From Symsagittifera roscoffensis (taxonomy: Eukaryota; Xenacoelomorpha; Acoela; Convolutidae): a stretch of DNA of 64,000 nucleotides. Positions 11,620 through 22,510 of the stretch are shown here, piece by piece. The DNA lies in the NCBI RefSeq assembly GCF_963678635.1, contig NC_087062.1:82608012-82672011 (forward strand). The letters run 5' to 3'. The notes under the pieces were generated by a model that made no database searches, was not told the origin of the DNA, and saw nothing but the letters and a program-made list of their open reading frames with translations. Position numbers and translations under genes: made by a program. The stretch's first letter is position 1, and the number at the start of each line of letters is the position of its first letter.

Positions 11620-12260
11620 TTTTTTTCATTTTTATTTCTATTTTATCCCCTATACACCATGTAAAATTATATAATTGAAACTGGTAACGATTTACAAAGC
11701 AAATTGCTTGTCTCAATTCAATTTAGAATGATGAAATTTGCCTTTAATAGGACACTTATTTGAATTACCTTTTAATAGGACAAAAATATTGCGTTTCAGT
11801 TATACCATTTTAGACTAAAGTAGACAATAATTCCCAACTGCAAATCCGCCTTTGTAAAATTGACCAAACGCGAAATGAAATTTCTTTTGAGTTTTGAACC
11901 TTGGCAATCAATTTATTTCAGATTTAAGAAAACGCCCTCAAAATTGCAAGCTAGAAAATTAAAATTTGTTTTAAGAAAAATCCCTGCCCGAGCACAATTA
12001 TTTCGTCACTCTCATGGACAGTTTGTCTCAAACAAAAGTATGAAATAATCGCAAAAACGAAAGTCAGAATGGAATTGTAATTTTTGTTCCGAATTTTGAG
12101 AAAAGGATGTAAAAATTATGCTCAGTCAATATTCGACTTCAATCAATCAATGCTTTAGTGGCAGTTTAGATATCGTTCCAATCTAGTTTGAGGCAATTTG
12201 GAGCTAATTTTCATCAACGTGTACTATACAAAGTGTGTGGGTGTGTGGGGACAGGATAGT
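11620..12260. mobile_element. Strongly diverged Helentron-like remnants
   Basis: Traces of the family in both orientations. At 11643-11670 there is CCCCTATACACCATGTAAAAT. At 11985-12010 a head-like CCCGAGCACAATTATTTCG is seen. At 12086-12130 an opposite head occurs (TTGTTCCGAATTTTGAG, TTATGCTCAGTCAATATTCG). At 12225-12256 GTGTGTGGGTGTGTGGGG resembles the CGTGTGGGGG block. The old age of these pieces makes limits uncertain. Confidence 0.4.
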
Positions 12261-12320
12261 GTTTCTAAATTTTCTACTTAAACAGTTCTACTTCAATTTT
12301 TTTCTTCTTTTTTTTCTATT

Positions 12321-12375
12321 TCTCGGAGCATAGAAATAGATCTCGGAGCATAGAAATAGATTTCTCGGAGCATAT
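12321..12375. repeat. 20-bp tandem repeat, 2.7 units
   Basis: TCTCGGAGCATAGAAATAGA occurs at 12321 and 12341, with a third partial unit at 12362. Confidence 0.85.
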
Positions 12376-12385
12376 CTTTACAAAA

Positions 12386-12937
12386 CAATGATGCAGCTCT
12401 GCATTTACTGCTGAGGATCAATTCAAATTGGATATGTGACCCAAACTTATTTGATTTTTTTTTCACTAGATATTAGCTTCTGTTGCTTGAGTCAACCTGT
12501 ACTGTAAAATCTGAAAAAGTTTGAAGACAAAGAATTTACGCTGGTTTCCTTAAATGACTTTGCGATCAAATTGTTTTAAATTGATTGCAAACGCAAATTT
12601 TTCAATGCAAACTCTGTTCCGTTTTGTAAAAATTTTATTGTTAAACGAAACCATTTTTACAACCCTAAAGCCAAGATTCGATATTTCAAAGCGGTGGTGT
12701 TTTTAAACTATAGGCCGTGAAAACTAGTTTTTTGTATGATTGATAAGGAGGCAGATTAAACTCTAATTTGTTTTAATTGATGCTATTGATCCAGCATGTA
12801 GATAGAGACGCAAATTTCAGCACATTGTTACTCCGATAGGGCGTAGGGAAGTGTTTAATTTGTTTTGAAAAAATTTTGTTGTCCACAAAAAACCGCCTGA
12901 GACAATTGAGTCTTAAAACTCAGTTGATCGTTGTTTT
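12386..12937. other. AT-rich non-coding
   Basis: Nothing recognised except GAGTCTTAAAACTCA at 12908-12922, which recurs directly after the next element. Confidence 0.4.
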
Positions 12938-13430
12938 ATTGTTCCGGCTTTCGTAGCGAAAGTAACGGAATATTTGTGCACGGGTTGAATTTTTTCTTCA
13001 AAAAGTTTTCTTCTTCTTAACAAGCACTTTCTGACGGAATTTTTTCATTCAAAAGATATTGGTGTCCTGAGCTTAAATTTAAAAAGATGTTTTACCTTTT
13101 CGTAAGGTTATGGGGGTTTAAAGATTGCCATTTTGGCCAATTGGGACAATTAACGCGTAAGCGGAGATTTAATCCGTCTTATAAATTGTTCCAAATTGGT
13201 TGAATGAAGCTTTTCTGCCTTAATTATTTTGTAACTAGAAGCTAAATTTATCACTTTGTACTTTAAGTGGCGTGTGGGGGAATGATTTTCACCAAAAATC
13301 TCAAATTTAAATAGAAAATTTTTTTCCTTTTTTACATTTAATTTTTTCATGTTATTACTGCTCCATAGATATAGACCTAAAAAAGCAGTCGGAACATTCA
13401 GGGCTTTGCCCTGATACGAGCAGTTTTGTT
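12938..13430 (+). mobile_element. Helentron-like element, copy 3
   Basis: Head ATTGTTCCGGCTTTCG-TAG-CGAAAGTAACGG, then GTGCACGGG. Interior TGGGGGTTTAAAGATTGCC and GCGTGTGGGGG. Tail AGTCGGAACATTCAGGGC-TTT-GCCCTGATACGAGCAG. GAGTCTTAAAACTCA occurs 16 bp before the head and directly after the tail; see findings. Confidence 0.75.
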
Positions 13431-14289
13431 GAGTCTTAAAACTCAAGGTTTACACAAAATTATCCCGAAGTTTTTGCTCGGCGTAGTTTTTTCTCAGTTC
13501 AATATCAGTAAATGGGATCTACTTAAGAGTTCCCCCCTATGGTACCTACATTTAGCCCTAACAATAATTACAGTAAATCATCACTGAGCTTTCTATTAAG
13601 AATTCTAATTTTGCTGCATTCTGATTGGTCGAAAAATAGACCATTTTGGATCTACTTAACAATCTCTACCCCCCTTTCTTGAAAGCGGTGGAGATTATTA
13701 ATTATATCCGGTAAATGCAATTAAAAATTGCAGAAGAGTTTTCAAGTATTGTAGGTATACACTCTTCAAATTCAATATTAGAGATATATTTCGCGGTCAG
13801 TAAGTTTTCAAATTAGATTGAGAGTAAAAATGGTCAGCTAGGTGAAACTGCTGGTCTAATTTGTGGTTATGCACGCTTGATATTTTTTTTGTATAACACT
13901 AAAAACGCATCAGCGACAATAATTGAAAGCGGAGAATTTATCTGCGCTCAATTAACCAATGCAAATTGAACATAGAGGTGAATCATATTTTTACAGCCTT
14001 TCCGATTCAATGCAAACATAGCATGAGAAGTTAGCCGACAGAAAATGAGACAAAATGCTAGGTCCATAAATTTTCAAAAACGAGATATACCAAAAAAGTA
14101 AAACAATTGATAATTAAATTAGCATAAAAAACTATGAAGCGGTAACAAAGTCGGTATTTCTTGAGCAGACCCTTCGAAATCAAATGTTTTTCATAAAAGA
14201 ATCTCTCAAGTAGATAAGAATTTTTTTGCTCAAGAAACGACGCAATATGAGGCCAATATTGATATTCAGCTTTTTTGCCATGAGCAGTC
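13431..14289. other. Non-coding, with a segment related to the 1.3-kb tandem units
   Basis: 13500-13690 contains TTTTGCTGCATTCTGATTGG and GATCTACTTAA...CCCCC, resembling a block that recurs in each tandem unit at 43-48.5 kb. No gene supported. Confidence 0.35.
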
Positions 14290-15026
14290 CTCTGTTTTGA
14301 CTTTCTTACGAAAATAACGGAATTTTTGTGCTCGGGGTTGTTTTTTTCAGACAAATTTTGACTTTTAAGTAGCCATTTTTGACGCAATTTTTTTTACATC
14401 ATTCAAAAGGTTTTGTTGTCCTGAGCTTAAATTTGAAATCATATTTCACCTGTGATTTTCTGTAAAGTTATGAGCGTTTAAAGAGTGCCATTTTGGCCAA
14501 CTTTGGACAATTAACGCGCGATATATTTCGTGCTATTAACGAGATTTAATCTGTCTTAGAAGTCGTTCCAAATTGGTTCAAGAAAGCTTCTTTGCCATAA
14601 AAAATTTGTTACTAGTAGCAAAATTTATCACTTTTCACGTTATGTGGCGTGTGGGGGACTGATTTTGCTAAAATCTCAAGTTTTACTAAATTACCTCAGA
14701 TTATTTTTTGTAAAGTTCTGGGGGTTTGAAAATTGCCAAATTGGCCATGTTCTGGACTAAATTATGCGCATTTTGAAGAGTTTATTCATAAACGCGAATT
14801 ATTTATGCGTGACGAGTTATCCCGCAGAACAAAATCTTTCCAAATTGAATTGACGCTAGCTAATTGGTCGCATTATTTTTTTTGTACGACTCCAAATTTT
14901 ACACTTTGATATAGTCCAAAATTTGCAGGTTTTCAATAAATTCGTTTCCCAAAAACTATTCGATATGAATTAAGGGACAGTCGGAATATTCAGGGCTTTG
15001 CCCGGATGTACGAGCAGTCATGTTTA
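14290..15026 (+). mobile_element. Chimeric Helentron-like element
   Basis: The first half (14290-14690) follows the main subfamily: TTGACTTTCTTACGAAAATAACGG head, ACGCGCGATATATTTCG, GGCGTGTGGGGG. At about 14690-14700 it switches to the interior and tail of the second subfamily (GTTCTGGGGGTTTGAAAATTGCC, GACGCTAGCTAATTGGTCG, TGAATTAAGGGACAGTCGGAATATTC). This looks like recombination or template switching between the two subfamilies. Confidence 0.6.
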
Positions 15027-16370
15027 TATTTTGCTCGATGAATCTGGTCGAAGCATCAATCTACTCTTCTAATATTCTTTTCCAAATATATCGGAATAGT
15101 TTTAGAAAAAATGGACAACTAAAAGTCTTGCAGTCAAATTATTTACCACCCCATCTTTTTTCGTCATGTCTAGTTTCTTCAAATTTGTAAATTTGGAAAG
15201 CTGTTTTTTAACAATAGCCTACGCCATCAGGCTGCAAACTTTTATTTGTGTGCATTATTCGTGTTCTTTTACATTGCGAAGATACTTTTTTAAAATGGCA
15301 AAGAGTCCTTTTTTGAAATATTTTGAGATGCAGTATTTGACTTACGTTTAATGAAGACACAGATTCTCTTTTGGGGTAACGCGAGACAGGGGTTGTATTA
15401 AGCTGAAGTGAGGGCTTTCAGACTGATTTATGAAATCAAAGAGGAGTGGAGTCGAAAAGAAATCAGGACTAAATGAGCTTTTGTCCCTCTCGTTCTAAAT
15501 TGACACAGCAAGAAGAGCAGTTCAAGTTGGATAGCTTGTACCTCTTAGAAAAAATCAGAAAAAGGGTTCACATCTTTTTCAGAAGTGGTGATAAGTATGT
15601 GATAGTCTGCCTGATGAAATAAAAACAAACTGGAAAAACAATAAAATGAAATTACTGCAGTGTTCTCTTTTGTATAGCTTGTCAAATATAATTTGTAATG
15701 AAAAAAATATCCTATTTTTTGCTGGCCTTTATTATTATTGTTTTAATATTTTTCTGTCAGTTTCATTGACGCTTTCGAAATAAAAACTGCTTCCAGGAAA
15801 ATTTTAAAAAAAATGACAGCTTGCGTCTATTTTATATACTTAAATGGAGCTTCTATTAAAATAATTTGCAGACCCTTTTGGCCAAAAAAATGCAAAAAAA
15901 CGATTGGTTCAAGATGGAACATTATTCAAATGTTCAGTTACAGATTAAAGCAGAAGTTTGGGAGGTCTTTCATGTCAAGTTTCTAAAAACAGTTGATTTT
16001 ATAGCTTCGTAGTCCCTTGAGATCAGACACGAGAAGAATAGACTTTGGCTATGGCCTGTCGAATTAACTACACTTGTCAGAATTTGAAGAGGCTCTGTAA
16101 TGAAAAGCAAGGTGGATCTGAGAAATAATTAGTACTGCTTTTTTGGTCCGATTTGAAGCAAATGATTTCACGCCGATGGTCGAAAAACAATAAGAAAAAA
16201 GGTGAAATTCAAAAACGTACTTCAATATAAATCTATTAAGTGGTGTAATTTTAAACTGTATTTTTGACCTCACAACCGAGTGTAATTAGACTTTATTGGT
16301 TGTCGTCGTCCGGTAATTTGATCTAAGAGGGGCTACCTACATTAGATTCAAAGAAGATGCGGAACTCTAA
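15027..16370. other. AT-rich non-coding
   Basis: The short frames at 15166-15351 (plus) and 16064-16273 (minus) show no domain; no repeat family recognised. Confidence 0.4.
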
Positions 16371-16607
16371 TTAGAATTTAATACACAAGTCCTCTTGGGC
16401 AAATGTAAGATAATTAATTGAACATATGTTCTCTCTCTCTCTATCTATCATCGTCTGAAATATTACTGAAAGCTCCAAAATATCTATCGCTACACCTTGC
16501 AAAAATTGCTCCGTGAAACAGCTAATAATGAAAAACACTGTCAAGATTGCCCTTTGTTTGTATTGGATAACTTCTAGTATAAAAATTCCACTCATTTTTC
16601 GACCGCC

Positions 16608-16770
16608 CGCGATTAACTTTTCGACCATGCCGAGACTAATTTTTCGACCGCCGCGACTAATTTTTCGACCGCCGCGGCTAATTTTTCGACCGCCGCGATT
16701 AATTTTTTGACCGCCGCGACTAATTTTTTGACTGCCGCGACTAACTTTTTGACCGCTGCGACAAAAATCG
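16608..16770. repeat. 21-bp GC-richer minisatellite
   Basis: About seven tandem units of CTAATTTTTCGACCGCCGCGA with few changes. On the minus strand each unit reads as a seven-residue repeat of the type SRGGRKI inside a 188-codon open frame (16371-16937). Because 21 is a multiple of three, the frame stays open without selection. Confidence 0.85.
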
Positions 16771-16789
16771 ACCACCGCGACTAACTTTC

Positions 16790-16970
16790 CTTCGGTCACG
16801 CCGGTCGCGGTTAATTTTCTTTTGGTCGCGCCGGTCGCGCACACGTTGCCTCGGTCCGCAAAGTCTGGAAATACCAAACTTTGGTCGCGGCGTTCTAAAA
16901 ATATCCACTTTGGGTCGCGGCAATCTGGAAATACCAAAATTTGGTCGCGACCCTCTGATCATTAAACCAC
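16790..16970. repeat. Companion repeat of GGTCGCGGC / TCTGGAAATACCAAA
   Basis: TTGGTCGCG recurs about every 20-45 bp together with TCTGGAAATACCAAA. It continues the same GC-rich island as the 21-bp array and shares the GGTCG core. Confidence 0.6.
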
Positions 16971-17395
16971 AATCTCGACCCGGGAGAATTTTTTATAAGG
17001 TTTGTAGGAAAATTCTTCTATCTTACAACTTTCTTATAAGAAAAAGTTCATATCTTGCAAAACTCTAAGAGCCTAATTTTGTAAGAAGTCCTTATAAGAA
17101 AATTTCTAAGATAGCGACTTTGTGGTCCAGTCGGAAAGCTATAACTTTAACGAAAATGGCTATTTTTAATCGCAGAGACATTAATCATTTAAAACTTCAG
17201 ATAATAGATCTTTTTTTATTAAAACCCAGGGCATATCTTTACAAGGGCTATAAAAGTTCTTATTGAAAGTTATTAATTCGATATTCGAAATTGGTATGAA
17301 TAAAAAAGCTCCGGAAATTTTAATATTCTAGACTGGTATGAATAATAAACCACTAAAGAGTACAAACGTTCCAAAGTTTTTTTCAAAAATTGAAA

Positions 17396-17433
17396 CAACA
17401 AGATTGCTCGTGCAAGAGCGAAGCACTAAATAT
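17396..17433 (-). mobile_element. Isolated tail of a Helentron-like element
   Basis: AACAAGATTGCTCGTGCAAG followed by AGCGAAGCACT is a tail whose hairpin has drifted. It directly abuts the head of the next copy with no interior between. Confidence 0.5.
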
Positions 17434-17435
17434 TT

Positions 17436-17912
17436 TATTGTTCCGACTTTTGTAACGAAAGTAACGGAACATTTGTGACCTTTTTTCTTCAGACAAATTT
17501 CGACTTTTTAACTAGCCATTTTTTACTGAATTTTTTAATATCACTCAAAAACTATTGTTGTTCTGAGCTTGTGATCATTTCTAAAAAAGTTATGGGGGTT
17601 TAAAGATTGCCATTTTTGCCATTTTAGCCAGCTTGGGACAATTTGATATATTTCGCGCTATTTAATCCGTCTTAGAAATTGTTCCAAACTGGTTCAAGGA
17701 AGCTCATATGCCATAATTCATTTATTAATAGGAGCGAAATCTATTACTTTCTACTTAATATGGCGTGTGGGGGGATGTTTTTACAAAAAATCCCTAATTA
17801 AAAAAAATTAATTTCATCTTTTACATTTAAATTTTTAATGTTATTACTGCTCCATAGACCTTAAAAGGCAGTCGGAACATTCAGGGCTTTGCCCTGATAC
17901 GAGCAGTCTTGT
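17436..17912 (+). mobile_element. Helentron-like element, copy 4
   Basis: Head ATTGTTCCGACTTTTG-TAA-CGAAAGTAACGG. Interior shortened around the GATATATTTCGCGC block. GGCGTGTGGGGGGATG present. Tail AGTCGGAACATTCAGGGC-TTT-GCCCTGATACGAGCAGTCTTG intact. Confidence 0.75.
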
Positions 17913-18590
17913 TTGCCTTTAAACAAGTCTAGTGTTGCTTTCAGGACACATAAAATCAAATGTTTCAAAAATAACACAACAATTTTTCACAAATTTTTAA
18001 TATTTGGTCATGTTTAATGCCATATGTAAAACTAAATGATTTGTGTTTGGGTGTTTGGGGCTTGGTAATGGATTATATGAACAAATACTTGGCTTCCATT
18101 CCTCGGTTTGAAATGATTTTGAGACGGATTTATTCGTTGCCTACCCTTCGCGTCAAAAGAAAATTGGAAATGTTGCGTATTTTTTCAACTCTTTTGGTTA
18201 TTTTGAAACTATGGAGTTTTCAAAATTTGGAAGTAAATGACGTACGTTTTAACTTAGAGCTCAAGGTAAAACTTTAGACCAATCTCTATAGTGAAAGAGT
18301 GCTGCTTGTCCGCAAGGTCAGCAAAGGAAGATTGAGTTGACTTTTTGAAGCGATAGATGTCAGAAGTGATGGGAGCACCGCTTTAGTTGTTATTTTTCGC
18401 CAGACTAAGCAGGCCGTGGCCGGATCTTGACATCCGGTCGTCCTAATTAGTTCTGCCCTGTAAAAAGGTGAAGTTTCGGACTGCTTATTTTTGGAGATTC
18501 TTTGCCAAGAAGCTGAATTTTGACCGCTGTGTTTTTGTTTTTCCAAATTGAGGGTTAGGGTCGGTTACATGTACAGAAGAAGTGGCTGAC
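17913..18590. other. No supported gene
   Basis: Open frames on both strands (18017-18277 plus; 18286-18546 minus) overlap a region where a TTTTTACAG acceptor-like site faces a frame containing TTGCQDPATACLVWRK. No consistent phase with the other minus-strand exon candidates was found, so it is not called. Confidence 0.25.
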
Positions 18591-18685
18591 CATATTTGAT
18601 CATTTGGTTTTGCTTTTGATCTTTTGCTTTTGATCTCATTTGGTTTTGCATTTGCTTTTGCTTTTGATCATTGAATTTGTAGTAG
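18590..18685. repeat. Low-complexity TTTTGCTTTTGATC tract
   Basis: TTTGCTTTTGATC and CATTTGGTTTTGC alternate imperfectly. Confidence 0.6.
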
Positions 18686-18719
18686 TTTAAAGTAATTAAC
18701 GTTTTAAACACACGATTTG

Positions 18720-18890
18720 GACGTATACAGGGGCATATCTAAGATTTTCTCAAGGGGCGGATTTTCAAAAATTTTCGAAAACTTTGTCGACCTTTTTTTA
18801 GGTCGACCAAATTTACTTTCCGAGCTCTGCCAAATCTCTAAAAAGACCCCCCCCCCCCCCTTAATCCGCCCCTCACGTACATTTGTTTTC
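18720..18890. repeat. Dispersed repeat with poly-C tract
   Basis: GGGGCATATCTAAGATTTTC ... GTCGACC and its neighbour GGTCGACC form a local inverted repeat. A run of fourteen C lies at 18847-18860. Related sequence at 11050-11230. It creates open frames on both strands (18704-18920) that are not credible genes. Confidence 0.45.
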
Positions 18891-19478
18891 CAAAATAATT
18901 GCAATTCAAAATACTACTAAATTGCTGAAATGAATTAATTTTCAGTTGTAATTACATAACCAACAGATAAGTCTGCTTTATCTTTTTTCATGTTAAAAAC
19001 TTATCAGCAATGAAGTTACGGAGATTATGCAATTTGCAATCTGGTTTCACAATAGAAGCTTTCACAAAGTACAAAAGACCTGATGAAATTTTGAATTCAA
19101 TTTATGATTTCGTTTTTTTTGGGATAGAGTGACAAAAAGGATGAGGAATTGATTTTCACAAGGGATTTATAAGACAAAAGCATGCTCGGAAAACTATTTG
19201 GAGTAAATTGCTGATTCTGAAGACTTCCGACCAATAAAAATCGATAATTGAAAACATCTTCTGCTATAGTTAGACAAATTAGATCAACATTTGTTTTTGA
19301 ATTTTTGTAATATCAATATATAGTTTGTAATATTCAATGTAAAAAAGATAAGAACAAAAAACTAATCGCACTGATTGATTTTGTTGATAAAAATGCAATC
19401 ACTTTGTTTTTTAGCCAACTTCTAACAAGTCAGGCTGATTTTTGAGCAGAAGTAAAGGTTGTCGTTTTTTTCTGGANN
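18891..19478. other. AT-rich non-coding before the gap
   Basis: Nothing recognised. Confidence 0.4.
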
Positions 19479-19676
19479 NNNNNNNNNNNNNNNNNNNNNN
19501 NNNNNNNNNNNNNNNNNNNNNNNNNNNNNNNNNNNNNNNNNNNNNNNNNNNNNNNNNNNNNNNNNNNNNNNNNNNNNNNNNNNNNNNNNNNNNNNNNNNN
19601 NNNNNNNNNNNNNNNNNNNNNNNNNNNNNNNNNNNNNNNNNNNNNNNNNNNNNNNNNNNNNNNNNNNNNNNNNNNN
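19479..19676. other. Assembly gap (N)
   Basis: About 198 unresolved bases. All open frames drawn through it are artefacts. Confidence 0.99.
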
Positions 19677-19725
19677 CCTGATTTTTACCACATTTTTTTG
19701 AGGCCATTTTAATCGCTTTTTATTC

Positions 19726-19746
19726 TTTGTAACGACACGTTACAAA
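19726..19746. repeat. Small perfect hairpin
   Basis: TTTGTAACG and CGTTACAAA pair around a three-base loop. Confidence 0.6.
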
Positions 19747-19800
19747 AATTTGGAGACAAATCGAAATTTTGTGAAAACTGAAATTTGGTTCAAAAATGGA

Positions 19801-19893
19801 TGTGACATACATGTTTCATCGATGTAACATCATTGTAACAAAGGTGTCATAACATAGATGTCTCATCGATGTTTCATCAATGTCACATAAGTG
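19801..19893. repeat. GATGTTTCATC-type minisatellite
   Basis: Imperfect short units of ATGTTTCATCGATGT, ATGTCTCATCGATG and TGTCATAACATAG. Confidence 0.6.
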
Positions 19894-20344
19894 TTTTCGT
19901 AATAATTAATAGAAAATTATTGAACATAAAAAAAACATAGTTTATCTATGTATTTGTGCTGGTGAAATCCTGAAATATGTTTTAACAATTCAATAACAAT
20001 GATACATTTCTGAATTGCATTGCAACTTCAACCCGGGAAGAAGAATATAAATGGGTTGAGAAATCAATTTAATGTTTTTAAAAAAAAAAAAAACAGGCAA
20101 CAAGCAACAAAAATGTAGTGCTGGTCGTTTTGAGGGGTGGACATTCTTATTTGGAAACCATTGGGGGGATTGTTAAGTTAATACTTAGGTTCCAGCAAAA
20201 ATTCGTGCAAATTAACCTTAATGAGTCGCAAACTGGATGTCATTTGTCAAATTCAGTCAAGAATCACAAGTCAAGCAATTTAACCACAGGCACTGGGCGC
20301 TTTTTAGCTAGAGAAAATCACAAGTTATAAGAAGTTATACTTAC

Positions 20345-20463
20345 CATGTAACCCTATTGTTGCCCATGGATTCGGATCGTTCAGGCTTGTAACTCTGTAA
20401 TCTAAAATAACACGAGTCTTGAGTTTTAATTCCTCACGAATAGTTCCTCTGTATTCACAATAA
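20345..20463 (-). CDS. Candidate internal exon, unrecognised extracellular-type protein
   Basis: On the minus strand TTGTTCTCACAG precedes a 119-base open segment that ends at ATG|GTAAGT, a near-ideal donor. It encodes YCEYRGTIREELKLKTRV followed by a part ending VTSLNDPNPWATIGLHG. A second good acceptor (GTGTTATTTTAG) inside it would give a 59-base exon (20403-20345) starting in phase 1, which matches the phase-1 endings of the exon candidates at 23.5-27.4 kb. PNPWATIGL faintly recalls the PW.V.L segment near the start of trypsin-like domains, but this is only suggestive. It may be a later exon of the upstream gene or part of a neighbouring one. Confidence 0.45.
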
Positions 20464-21760
20464 CTGTGAGAACAAATTTATATTTTAAACTACTAAAATT
20501 TCAAACTTTTTCTTAAATCGATATAAAAAAAAAGTAAAGCTATTAGATTCTTGCTTCGTAGTTTTAGTTATGAAGATAACATATGTAAAACATTCTTGCT
20601 GATTATTTATCGGAAAGAGTACCATGTTAAAAAACAAAATCGAAACTACATGCTGGCACACTAACCGAAACTATGCGTAACATTAATTTAATCAGATCAA
20701 AAAGTATTTTGTTCAATTAAATGATTTCAACAAAAAATCTATATTGAACAAAAAATCGTTTTCTTGGAAGCAGTTGCCAAAATCAAAAGTTTGGGTTGTT
20801 GAATTGCGTTTTATCTCCCGGATTGTTCGTCCTTCAAAAATCAGTACAACAGCAGTTATATCATCTTTGTAAGTACTGTATCAGAGTCAAATTAGTGTTG
20901 ATATCGCCTCAGTACTATTGCAAAACTGGAACAGTACTGACCGGGGCAGAGGGGGGGGGGGGGGCAGACGCATCTTTCTTCCGTCGCTCAGGTATTTGAA
21001 CCGTTGTCAATCCGAAGGGTCGTCACTTTGCTAGACATTTAAGAGGTCCATTTTTAACTGATTTACCCTAAAAATTTCTAAAAACGACTCTAAAAGGCGA
21101 CAATCTTCATTAAAATTAAGGAGCGCTCGCTAAAAAACCGCAACTTTGTTCAATCAAAATTTTTCCAGAAATTAGGCCTGTTTTTTCAGTAATTTGCGTG
21201 CGAAGCAAAAAAGGTCAACCTAAGATCTCCATAGTGTTTTAAAAAACTCAAACTAGTTTTTTTGACATAAAATTCGTTTTTCTTAGCTTGTTTAAAAAAA
21301 ATGCAGCCTTTTTCATCATTTTTCGAATGTTTCGAGAAACAGTAACTTGCAGGACATCAAGAAACATACAAAACATGAAAACGCGAATTAAGAAAAACAT
21401 ACAAAACGTGAAATTTTTTAACACAAGAAGGGTATATACATCGATTTTTATGTTGCTGTTTCTCAAAACAGTACTAATATTTACCTGGCCGCTTCCCATC
21501 TGGTAACCGGCCAGCTGGACCGTTTCGAAAAAAAAAGTCATAATGGTTGATTGGTCGCTACTGGCAGCCCGTATGGATTTCACGAACAAAAAAAATTCAG
21601 CTTACCAATCAAATCGAATGGCTCACTCTAAAAAGACTTTGAAAAGTTTTTCGTTTGTTGAAACCATTCACCGTTCTTATTGCACAACTGTATCTGCTTT
21701 GCTTTTTCGTGAAAATTATTGTGTTTATTCTTTCTACTTGTACTTTGTTTTCAACAATTT
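20464..21760. other. Non-coding, includes a G-run
   Basis: Fourteen consecutive G lie at 20951-20964. The 113-codon minus frame at 21248-21589 has no recognisable domain and overlaps open frames on the other strand. Confidence 0.35.
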
Positions 21761-22297
21761 ACAAGACTGCTCGTATCAGGGCGAAGCCCTGAATGTTCCG
21801 ACTGCCTTTTAAGGTTTATGGAGCAGTAATAACCTATAAAAAAAATTAAAGGTAATAAAATAAAATGAAAACTTTTTTTCTGAAATTTGAAATTTTTTAT
21901 AAAAATCCTCCCCCACACGCCATATTAAGTACAAAAGGATAGATTTCGCTCCTTGTAACAAATCAATTGTGGCAATTAAGCTTCTTTAAACCAATTTGGA
22001 ACGATTTCTAAGACGGATTAACTCTCCGCTTACGCGTTAATAGCGCGAAATTTATCGCGCGTTAATTGTCCCAAATTGGTCAAAATGGCAATCTCTAATC
22101 CCTCATAACGTTACAAAAAATGATCACAGGTGCGATATTTTTTCAAATTTAATCTCAGGACAACAATACATTTTGAATGATAAAAACCAATTCCGTCAAA
22201 AATGGCTAGTTAAAAAGTCGAAATTTGTCTGAAGAAAAAAAAAACCCACCCCGAGCACAAATATTCCGTTACTTTCGTATCGAAAGTCGGAACAATA
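21761..22297 (-). mobile_element. Helentron-like element, copy 5
   Basis: Tail ACAAGACTGCTCG with hairpin TCAGGGC-GAA-GCCCTGA, inner repeat TGTTCCGACT. Interior CCCCCACACGCCATATTAAG, ACGCGTTAATAGCGCG. Head ACTTTCG-TAT-CGAAAGTCGGAACAATA. Very close to copy 6, which lies head-to-head 213 bp away. Confidence 0.8.
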
Positions 22298-22510
22298 ACA
22301 AAAACTGACTGATAATTGATTTTGCTTTTCATGCTCGAGTATCGGGGAAAAAGTTGAAAGAGAGAGAACAGGCTGCTGATTTTATTCAATTAATTCAGCG
22401 TTTAACCTTGAGATGTGAATGTGCTTTAGTTTTTGTGCAAAGAGAGTGCGTTTGCACTGCAGTTCCCGTGTTCAGTTATCGACTCAATATCGCTCGTCCA
22501 ATGCGTATTT

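Noticed and set aside
16371-16937. 188-codon minus-strand gene
   Set aside because: Built on a 21-bp minisatellite that keeps a frame open automatically; the non-repeat ends have no recognisable domain. Kept only as a finding.
18286-18546. Exon after TTTTTACAG encoding TTGCQDPATACLVWRK
   Set aside because: The required phase does not agree with the other exon candidates and no donor was found; left as undecided.
19411-19707. Open frames crossing the N run
   Set aside because: They consist mostly of unknown residues.
20951-20964. G-quadruplex from the G14 run
   Set aside because: A single homopolymer run; similar runs at 2657, 18847, 52232 and 53164 look like ordinary slippage tracts.
21248-21589. 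113-codon minus-strand frame
   Set aside because: No domain, overlaps open frames on the other strand, low-complexity hydrophobic stretch.
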